Assembly: GCA_016808115.1 (NCBI GenBank)
Contig: JAEQBH010004555.1
Coordinates: forward strand, 80,636-144,635
Direction of reading: 5' to 3'
Length of the DNA stretch: 64,000 bases
Source of the DNA: Tetrastigma voinierianum
Taxonomy: Eukaryota > Streptophyta > Magnoliopsida > Vitales > Vitaceae
The notes under the pieces are model-generated. The model saw nothing but the letters and a program-made list of their open reading frames with translations. It ran no database searches and was not told the DNA's origin. Positions 55,745 to 64,000 of the stretch are shown here, piece after piece; position 1 is the first letter of the stretch, and every line of letters starts with the position of its first letter. Made by a program: the position numbers and the translations under genes.

Positions 55745-57115
55745 GGTTGATCTTCCTCAAGGAGTAAACCATTGCCCAGAATTGTAAATGGATTTTCAAG
55801 AGGAAAATGAAAACCGATGGATCAATTGATAAGTACAAGGCTAGACTTATAGCAAAAGGCTATAAACAAAAAGAAGGCCTCGATTACTTTGATACATATT
55901 CTCTTGTCACGAGAATAACATCTATTCGTATGCTCATAGCTATTGCAACATTGCATAATACTTAAGTACACCAAATGGATGTGAAAACAGCTTTCTAAAT
56001 GGTGGCCGTGAGGGAAATTTATATGGATTGCTTGAAGGGTTTTATTTCTTTGGACAAAGAGAAGAAAGTAGACTTGTTAAATCACTTTATGGTTTAAATG
56101 AGCACCAAAATGGCATGAGAAATTTGACAAGGTAATGAGGTCAAATGGTTTCTAATTAATGAATGTGATAAAATGTTTCTATGTTAAAGACACAAATAAT
56201 GGATATGTCATTGTTTGCCTATGTATGGATGATATGCTTATTTTGGGTAGTAATAGGTATATTCTGACTACTAAGAAAGTATTGTCTAGTAAATTTAACA
56301 TGAAGGATTTGGAGTGTTGCGGATATTATCCTAGGAATTAAAATTTCTAGAACATCTGGTGGACTTATATTATCTAATCACATTATATTGAGAAATTGCC
56401 AACAAGTTCAACAAAGATAAACAACATTGCTAGAACACCAGTTGATATAAATCTTCATTTTGTCTAAAAATATTGAATTGAAGCATATCACAATTGGAAT
56501 ATTCTCTTATCATTTGGAGGTCTGATAATAATAATCATGATGCACTAGACCGGATATAGCATACTCCATTTAGTAAGGCGAGTAGATATCGAGTAATCTG
56601 AGAAGACCATTGGGGCAATTATCAAGGTTCTTAGATACCTAAGATATACCTAAATTATGGATTGCATTATACAAGAGATTATCCCATTAGTACTAGAAGG
56701 GTATGGTAATTAAACTAGATATTTGATATGAAGGATACAAAATCTACAAGTGGTTATGTTTTTACACTTGGTGGAGCAGCTGTATCTTGGAAATCCTCAA
56801 AGCAAACGTGTATTCCTAGATCCACAATAGAATCTGAATTTATTGCTTTAGATAAAGCATGAGAGGAAGCAGAGTGGCTTTGTCAATTTCTAGAGGATAT
56901 TCCAATATGGCCTAAACCTGTGCCATCAATTTGTATACATTGTGATAGCCAATTTGCAATTGGTAGGGCACAGAATGACATGTATAATGGTAAGTCTAGA
57001 CATATATGTCGTAGACATAATACCGTTAGGCAATTGCTCTCAAATAGGATTGTTTCTATTAATTATATAAAGTCAAAGGAAAATATAGCGGATCAAGCTT
57101 ACCAAGGTTTGTGAG
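55745..57115 (+). pseudogene. Reverse transcriptase and RNase H of nested copia element
   Basis: RT: DGSIDKYKARLIAKGYKQKE, GLDYFDTYSLVTRITSIRML, QMDVKTAF, then the catalytic box, which reads C-M-D-D (56222-56233) instead of YVDD. RNase H: STSGYVFTLGGAAVSWKSSK, STIESEFIALDKA, IHCDSQFAIGRAQNDMYNGK, SRHICRRHNTVRQLL. Frames switch several times between 55950 and 56160 and stops occur at 56341 and 56860. Confidence 0.9.
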
Positions 57116-57736
57116 AGAGCAAGTAAATTACACATTGAGGGGAATGGGACAAAAGCCTATGACAAAGAATCACCTCAATAGAGCACAACCTAGTTATTTG
57201 GAAATCCCACAAGATCTAGGTTCAAAGGGACAACCGAATTATACGTGATTCAAAGAAGCATAAGGAGATAATACATCCTATCTAATTCCTATGATAAACT
57301 AGTGTTGTACGAGTTTATTAGGGTAAGCTATGTTTTTAATGATTCTTATAACTTGGAAAATCCAAGTGGGATATTGTAAGATATTCCTAATAGGAGTCGC
57401 CTATATGGGTGTGAAGGGGTCACTTCTATGAGAATTTATAAAGGCTGAATTCTAAAGCAATGAAAACCCGGGGGTTGTTCGGGGCTGAAATGAACCTGAT
57501 CATGAGAACGATTGTGTTAGGAAAATGTGAAGTCTATTGATTTGATTTATCAGCAATTTGAATAGTTCGAGACATCGTGTTCGCTGTTGCTTGATATGTC
57601 CGATGGGCTTTCACTAGGGAAGGTTCAAGGCCAAAAAGCTACCTATCTCGATGCGATCTTTCCAAGATGTACTCTCTATAGTGTCTCCCGGCGCATTATC
57701 ATTTTGCATACTCGGTGATTCTCCATTCAGGTGAGT
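57116..57736 (+). other. Region between RNase H and 3' LTR of nested copia
   Basis: CAAGTGGGATATTG at about 57364-57377 is a typical copia polypurine tract, yet the LTR (TGTTAGACC) starts only at 57737. The intervening 360 bp begins TGTAAGATATTCCTAATAGG, contains a TTTATAAAGG box near 57436, and is more GC-rich than its surroundings. It looks like part of a different LTR. Confidence 0.6.
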
Positions 57737-58604
57737 TGTTAGACCAAAAACATTTTTTGAAGTGTAAAAAGCGGGTTGGTTGACTTTGAGCCTAAATTAA
57801 AGTGGGACCCGATTTTTATTTTGAACAATATTTCGTGGGTTCATATTCTACTAAGTGAGGAGAATAATGTAGTATATTCATTTGCTCAAATTGAGTAAGA
57901 AATGAATGAGAAAATAGGCTCCCAAGTGACCCTCTTGAAAAGGTGTTGTTTGGACTTTTAGTTTGAGTTGTGTCCGTTCATGAAAAGGTGCTGTTTGGAC
58001 TTTCATTTTGAGTTGTGTCCTTCGTTTGAGTTGTGTCTTTTCATTTTGAGTTGTCTTTAGGATGATGATTGTTGGAAAGTCACCCAGAGGTCTCTCATCT
58101 CAGGTTCATTGTCATTCCTAAAATATAACAAAGCGAATTTCGATCATTTCATTCGTTAAACGATTACACTAAGGCGACCTTTAGTTCATTATTTTTCGGC
58201 ATTTGGGCGTGCATTGGAGAGTACACGAGCATAGTTTGGTTTGTTGGACAATGAGATTGGAGTGCTACTTCTATCATTGTGAATCATTGCTTGGGAGGCC
58301 CAGTGTTCGGTATTCCATAAGCACCCGAGTGGGGTGAAATATGTCTTAAGGACATAGTGTAAAACACTAGCCTTGATCTACACAAGAGATTACATCACGG
58401 TTCCTGATACCTTGTCGGGTTAATATCTGGTTTGCATATGTGTGGCTATTAAGTGTAACACTTTCATGTCACACTTTATCTTTTCCTTGTAACACTTCTA
58501 TATAATTGTTTCACACATTTACTTGTTATTATTTTAGTAATGCTTTGCATGTTTCAAAACCGATAATCTTAATATATTTGAATACCTAAGTCAACACTCC
58601 AACA
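57737..58604 (+). repeat. 3' LTR of nested copia element
   Basis: It starts TGTTAGACCAAAAACA and ends CACTCCAACA, and aligns with 52147-53061 apart from substitutions and small indels. It has two clear 45-bp repeats (57938, 57983) plus degraded ones, against three in the 5' LTR. Confidence 0.9.
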
Positions 58605-60342
58605 TAATTTTGTAGATTTTTCGAAGTTAGGAATTGATTAGTATTTATGGTATATAAGGAAAAAAGGTTATTTAGGAAGGTTTTAGTAGTATGGAACAAG
58701 ATTTGGAAAGTTTTGGGTTGAGTTTGAAAATTTGGTTATGGAAAGTTTAAAGAAAATGTGAGATGGTGAGAAGAGTAGAGTTTTCACAAGAGTAGTTACT
58801 TACTGGGTTACTGAAAAGATCCACATAAGATAGATGATGGAGTGAAGGCACCATAATCAACTATGGATGGGATTGATTGATAAGTCGGTTGAAGACTTCG
58901 CCACAGGAATCCCACCTAGGTATGGGAAACCACGTGAACTACGCTGACAGATCAACCTTTGATGCAGGTTGGGACCATGATGGATGATCCCGAGTTTAGA
59001 TAGAAGTCAGAAATATGGGTTTGGAGTAGTTTCTAGGGCTAAAATAGGTTATGGATGAATTTTAGAGATTTTCTAAGTTAGGAATGATTGTATTTATGGT
59101 ATATAAGAGGGAAAAAAATGTTATTTAGAAAGGTTTTAGTGGTATGGAACAAGATTTGGAAAGTTTTGGGTTGAGGTTGAAAATTTGGTTATAGAAAGTT
59201 TAAAGAAAAGGTGAGATGATGAGGAGAGTAGAGTTTGCACAAGGTAGTTACTTCTTGGAGTTCTTGAAAGATCCACCTGAGATAGATGATGGTGAAATTT
59301 GATCAGCTATGGGCTGGGTTGATTGATAGCAGGACAAAGACTTTGCCACCAAGGAATCCACCTAGGTATAAGAAACCTGAGCTGCTTCAGGGGAATCCAA
59401 CCTTTAATGCAAGGTTGGGACCGTGATGGATGATCCTGAAGTTTAGATAAGTCAAAATATGGGTTTAAGGTAGTTTTCTAGGGCCAAAATAGGTTATGGA
59501 CGAATTTTGGAGATTTTTTAAGTTAGGGACAATGTATTTATGGTATATAAGGAAAAAAAATGTTTTTTAGGAAGGTTTTAGTAGTATGGAACAAGATTTG
59601 GAAAGTTTTAGGTTGAGGTTGAAAATTTGGTTATGGAAAGTTTAAAGAAAATGTGAAATGGTGAGGAGAGTAGAGTTTGCACAAGAGTAGTTACTTCTTT
59701 GGATTTGAAAGAATCCACATAAGATAGATGATGGAGTGAATGTGCCACAGTAGAATTATGGACCAGTTGATTAATAAGCCAGACAAAGACTTTGCCACCA
59801 AGGAATCCACTGTAAACTGACAAACTGCATGAGGAATCAAATAGATAAGAAGAACTCTTGAAAGACTAAATCTAAAACTTTATTAAAACTTGAATGAATG
59901 AAAAAAAAAACACAATGAAAGGGGTATTTATAGGCCCGTTACTTTCTAAAGAAAATAAAGCAACTTCTACTTTAACTAGGAAAAGAAACTTTCTAAATTA
60001 CATAAAGCAACTCTTAAAAGCAAACTTTCTAAAATAAATAAAGCAAATCTTCCTAAAAGGAATTGAATAAAATCTTGGAGTAAATCTCCCAACAAATCTT
60101 TCTAAAAGAAATACAACATAATCCTAAAGCAAATCCTCTAGAAAATCTTCGACAATTCTTTCTAAAATCATGTATGGTGGCTCTTACATGATACCCAAGT
60201 TTGACCTTGTTTTTGCCTTTCAAGGCCCAAAATGAGGTCGAGGAGTTTTCACATGTGTTCAATGCTTTGACCTCCCTAATCCAATTCTTCAATAGTGGGT
60301 TGAACTCACAATGTTTTGTGTGTTTATAGAAACTCTGCATCA

Positions 60343-61137
60343 ATATTTGAACACATCTTGAGAGTTTTGACAACGAATTCTTGAATCAAAATACCAATAT
60401 CTTTCTCGGCGATACAATTTGCATTTCTAGTGGCTTCTCTATAGACATGATGACAACTATAAAAATTTAAATCATCGGATAGCTTCCTAATAGAACAAGG
60501 GATACTAATCATCTTATTAAAATGGTCTATTACTATTTTTGAGTCACCTTCAATCTCTAAGCTTAAAAAACCATTGTTCTTGGCAGCTAAAATACTATCT
60601 CTAAGTACCATACATTCTACAATAATTATTGAGGTATTACCTAAGTGTCTACAAGGGGCCATCTTTTTAATACCATTAGAGTTTCTAATGACTCATCCTG
60701 AAGCACACTTACTCTCTACTTTAGAACCATCAAAATTATGCTTGAACCTAATTAATGAAGAATCCATTGAATCCATTTTCAACCACTTGGAAACATTCGT
60801 CCTCCATTCTCAAGATAAGGATCAAACAAATACTCTTTAAGATTTTGGATTTTAAGGTGGTTTTCTCGATAGCGAGAAAGGGTTTAATTGGTTGAACCTT
60901 CTTGAAAACAACTTGGTTTTTGTGTATCCATACATTCCATAAGATTATACCAATCTTTTTCTACATGAGTGATTAAACAAATTGCAATTAGTTTTTATAA
61001 TTTTATGAACCATTTCTAACTAAGAAAGGAAATGACCCTCATAAAAGAGAGTTATAGGACAATTATATTTAATACGATCCCAAATGCTTAAAATAAAAGG
61101 ACACTTCCTAAAAACATGATTGATATATATTTTCAAT
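60343..61137 (-). pseudogene. L1-type LINE 3' coding part (zinc-binding and RNase H region)
   Basis: On the minus strand, CPFILSIWDRIKYNCPI (about 61105-61055) and WIHKNQVVFKK (60935-60900, after shifts) match the zinc-binding region at the end of plant LINE reverse transcriptase. Then come NFDGSKVESKCAS (60738-60700, first catalytic D), IIVECMVLRDSILAAKNNGF (E), SLEIEGDSKIVIDHFNKMI (D) and HVYREATRNANCIAEK, an RNase H of the RVT_3 type. It is split at 60343 by the gypsy element and continues at 46767-46653 to the poly(A) tail. 5'-truncated near 61137. Confidence 0.82.
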
Positions 61138-61146
61138 TTCACATAT

Positions 61147-62285
61147 AAAGTTAACATATCTCACCTGAGTGCTTGCAAGTACATGCATGATTAGTGATAG
61201 CAATGATCCAATAAGTGAATACCTAATAATAGTCTGTGATCCACTGGAATGATAGAGGCAAGCGGATGTAGAAAGATAATGCATGCATGAGAGCTTACTG
61301 ACCTCCTAATTTTTGTAGAGCCAATTAATTTTTAAATGAAGATGTAAAAGTCAATAATTATAACAAAATAGATCACGAGAACATATTTGTTTAACTAGAG
61401 CATAAAAAATAAAATAAAAAAAAAAAAAAAAAAAAATCAACCAAGCTAAGAGCAAAAAGAAATAAAGAAAGAAAGAAAATCTAAACTAACTAACCCATAA
61501 TCAATATCAAACTCAAAAACCACATCATTTCAAAAATTATTTCAAAATCACCATCAAGCCCCAAGAATGATGGAATTAACACTGAAAAATCAACCTCATA
61601 CAACCCACTTTGCATAGCTTAACACGACCTTCTTAAGTAGCCCATATAGGATCAAGGTATACTTGGTACCATTCTTGCAAAGGCCTCCTTTGGAAGCACA
61701 TAATGCGTATATTGGAAAGCGCTGACATGCTTGGTTCATCCCTTAGAACAAAGAAATGTCCGGCCTGTGAAGGAGACCAAAATGGTGGCAATGGATATAA
61801 AGATCTGACAATCCATACAGCAAATACACCCTGCTAGAATTTCCCTCTTGTAAAGACCATAAACATGAGGTTATCACATTTTCCACTTTACTTGATAAAT
61901 TCTGTCTTACCTACGAGTTCATGTCATGAATGGCCACAGGAAAAAGGTCAAATCCTCTCCACCATTTCTACTATTCCATTCTTCGCTACAATTAGTGTTG
62001 GCATTTTTTTTCTTTGTAATTTCATCAATATTTCTTCCCTGTTGAGACCACAAGATTCAATTCTATCAGTTAAAAGGAAACAATCCTAGAAGGCTTGCCT
62101 AGTGAGGGACATGATCATCATGCTTGTTGTATCTATAAAAAAAAAGAAAAAATAGGTAATCTAAGCGCCATTTAAATCTATGATGTAAATAGGATGGAAA
62201 TGGATGTGAATTGTGTTCCTTTTTTTTTTTTTTTTTGACAATAAGTATTTTGTTGCAATGAGTAAATTGTTCCTATTGAAACACG
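61147..62285. other. Unassigned AT-rich interval
   Basis: No gene recognised. It contains an A-rich run at 61395-61436 and a T-rich run at 62218-62237. A 74-codon + frame at 61865-62089 has a hydrophobic stretch but no family match. Confidence 0.35.
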
Positions 62286-62580
62286 AACCTACAAGAAAAA
62301 TGATATTTAGCAACATAATTATTTTGTTGCAAAAATTTTAATTTTGTTACAAAATCATTTTTGCAACAAAACTATTTTCGTTCTTGGTATGTTGCTTTAT
62401 CCTCGTCGCGAAAAGTTTTGCAATAAAAAAATTGTTTCGCATCTAATAACTTATGATGACATAATTTGTTTGTTGTCTCCAATAACATTTTTTGACGAAA
62501 AATTTCATTTTTGAATAATTAAAATTTTGTTGCTAAAATTTCTAAATTATGAGTTAAATTATTGTTAAATTAGACACATA
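62286..62580. mobile_element. CACTA-like transposon terminus (fragment)
   Basis: ACCTACAAGAAAAATG near 62287-62302 resembles the CACTACAAGAAAAA terminus of plant CACTA elements. It is followed by a series of short subterminal repeats of the TTTTGTTGCAAAA / GCAACAAAA type in both orientations up to about 62545. No second terminus, transposase or target duplication was found, so it is a fragment or a degenerate end. Confidence 0.5.
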
Positions 62581-63784
62581 CAATATTAAAAATTATAATT
62601 TTGTTTAATGAATTCTGAAACAAAACTTTATTCCCTACTAGAATCTAAGTTATTATTTTAACTAAATAAATAACACTAAATGTAAGTGTTATTTATAATA
62701 ATAATAACAATAATAATAATAATAGAAATAAATTTTAGTAACAATAATAATAATAATAAATTATTTAAATGGTAAGAATATGGAAAAGTCAAATCTAGTG
62801 ATAAAAGGAAGCAATTAAAAATACTATTTAATGGGGTAAACATTTAATACAAAAAGATCTTAGGTAAGAGGTGGCTAGACTACCACATTGTAAACCTAGG
62901 TCTTCGGTTTAAGCTTTGGTTTTGCAACTAAATAATATTAATTTTGAGATTCTTCATAGTCTGAAAGCTTAATAAAAACAAAAGCTACAATAAAAAAAGA
63001 AAAAACTACAAATAAAATAAAAGTACAAATAAAATGAAAAATGCTAAATAAACCGGTATGAAGTGGGCCAAACATATAATAGGTGGGACACACCAACTTA
63101 TGGTTAAAGATCTAAAGCCCTCAATTCACCGAAGTCTTCAACCAACACCATGAAATGTGTGAGGCAACCATGACTAGAAAAAAGGTAAGCAACAACTCTA
63201 CAATTTCTTTCACATAGCCACATGGATATGAGCCCAACTTAGTCCCCTTCACAATAGACTTGGGAGCCTTTTCGGGTCAGCAACATAGTGAGCACAACAA
63301 CAAGAATCAGGGCTATGGTCATACCTTCAATGCAACCATCTATAATCAAAAGAAAAAAAAAAGAAAAGAAAATCAAATGTAGTCATCAACAATTAACAAA
63401 GAAAATGAAATCAATCAAATCAAAGTAGCTAAATGAATGAGAATTCGGTTGAGAAAATGTGCATATAGATAACAACGATCTGGAGCTTTTCTGATGGACT
63501 TCATTGCCATCAAAGATCTAGGGCATATGAGCTGTGTGGGAATATGAAGCTTCAAATCAATCCAAAAGCATAATATAGGGAAATCATAAATAAACCTTAA
63601 ATAAATCCAATAAATCATATTAACCTTGAATCGCCCAAAAAAATCGATCTTAAATGGTCCCAAGAGCAAAGTCTAGGTAAAGGAGCTCTATTGCCTCTTG
63701 AAGCCTTAAATTAGCCCAAAAACCCAAAAAGAAAAGAGGGTCCTACTTCACTAATTACTTCACAAACACAAACCAAGAATTTCA
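62581..63784. other. AT-rich interval with trinucleotide repeats
   Basis: Contains AAT/TAA repeats at 62694-62762. The rest holds no recognisable gene; the 84-codon minus frame at 63669-63415 matches nothing I know. Confidence 0.45.
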
Positions 63785-63871
63785 ATGGCATCTAAACCAA
63801 AAAATGAGAATGATGAAGATGGATATACAAAGAAACCGTCCTCACATGAAAGAAAGAAAAAACACATTATA

Positions 63872-63942
<71 letters not shown>

Positions 63943-64000
63943 ACATTATATATATATACCACATTATATATATAAACACGAAGAAACATTCGAAAGATAA
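63785..64000 (+). other. Short frame running into a TA microsatellite at the window edge
   Basis: A + frame opens at 63785 with a hydrophilic, Lys/Glu/Asn-rich stretch of about 30 residues, then becomes Tyr-Ile repeats encoded by TA repeats (63874-63940), with further accacattatatatata units to the end. I do not consider it a real gene. Confidence 0.4.

Larger units (their letters stand above)
52147..58604 (+). mobile_element. Ty1/copia retrotransposon nested in the gypsy LTR
   Basis: LTRs 52147-53061 and 57737-58604 flank gag, protease, integrase, RT and RNase H on the + strand. Flanks GAATT (52142-52146) and TAATT (58605-58609) are a probable 5-bp duplication with one change, and removing the element joins gypsy LTR sequence that matches the other copies. 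6458 bp. Domains are recognisable over long frames but contain stops. Confidence 0.92.
46768..60342 (-). mobile_element. Ty3/gypsy (chromovirus-like) element, minus strand
   Basis: Termini TGATGC...GCATCA on both LTRs and an exact 5-bp duplication ATATT at 46763-46767 and 60343-60347. From right to left: 5' LTR (52045-60342, enlarged and split by a copia element), initiator-Met-type primer site, gag, protease, RT, RNase H, integrase, polypurine tract, 3' LTR (46768-47653). Without the copia insertion it is about 7.1 kb. All genes are broken. Confidence 0.92.
52045..60342 (-). repeat. 5' LTR of gypsy element, triplicated and split
   Basis: LTR terminus motifs occur at 52045 (TGATGCAAGG), 58960 (TGATGCAGG) and 59405 (TAATGCAAGG), so the U5-side half of the LTR is present three times in tandem (about 452, 445 and then the full 938 bp), while the 3' LTR has it once. 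The first unit is interrupted by the copia element (52147-58604). Net LTR length is about 1835 bp against 886 bp. Confidence 0.88.

Noticed and set aside
63785..64000. 71-codon frame at the window end
   Set aside because: Mostly TA microsatellite; the hydrophilic start has no support.

Overview
The window is a gene-poor, transposon-rich stretch of a flowering-plant nuclear genome. Evidence: nested Ty3/gypsy (Athila, Tat and chromovirus type) and Ty1/copia LTR retrotransposons, an L1-type LINE, a Tourist-like MITE, a hAT element, a CACTA terminus, and a plant-type ankyrin/PGG (ITN1-like) gene relic. The species cannot be told from the sequence. No intact host gene, tRNA, rRNA or CRISPR was seen; almost every reading frame is a stop-ridden transposon relic.

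Layout. 1-1633: tail of an Athila-type LTR with three tandem 84-bp units, each carrying a tRNA-Asp primer-binding-like site. 2047-2572: Tourist-like MITE (TSD TTA). 2861-2975: a second copy of the ankyrin gene's 5' region. 3037-14979: a complete, decayed Tat-type gypsy element on + (TSD AAGAT), with an antisense extra ORF and a 2.4-kb Athila-type solo LTR inside it (TSD CAAGG). 15538-24185: a second Tat element on -, 3'-truncated, with its extra ORF on + and a 1.3-kb solo LTR in gag (TSD CCGTC). 24535-25262: N-terminal half of the ankyrin gene, cut off in exon 2. 25263-32040: Athila remains ending in a 3' LTR. 32041-35234: copia relic on -. 35936-37615: non-autonomous hAT (TSD CCTTCAGC) with GC-rich unknown cargo. 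38283-43823: copia element on - with both LTRs. 44480-45118: C-terminal ankyrin and PGG segments. 46653-61137: a LINE on - split by a gypsy element (46768-60342, TSD ATATT), whose LTR is split by a copia element (52147-58604). 61147-64000: AT-rich DNA with a CACTA-like terminus and simple repeats.

How the parts relate. The host framework appears to be an ankyrin/PGG membrane-protein gene, possibly tandemly duplicated, pulled apart by about 20 kb of insertions. Most insertions are dated relative to each other by nesting and target-site duplications rather than by function.

The most unusual structures are: LTRs that have taken in their own primer-binding site; a gypsy LTR enlarged by two extra 450-bp copies of its U5-side half; both Tat elements keeping an ORF antisense to pol; a hAT element with foreign GC-rich cargo; and a compact pair of heat-shock-element-like motifs just upstream of a TATA run at 45599-45655.
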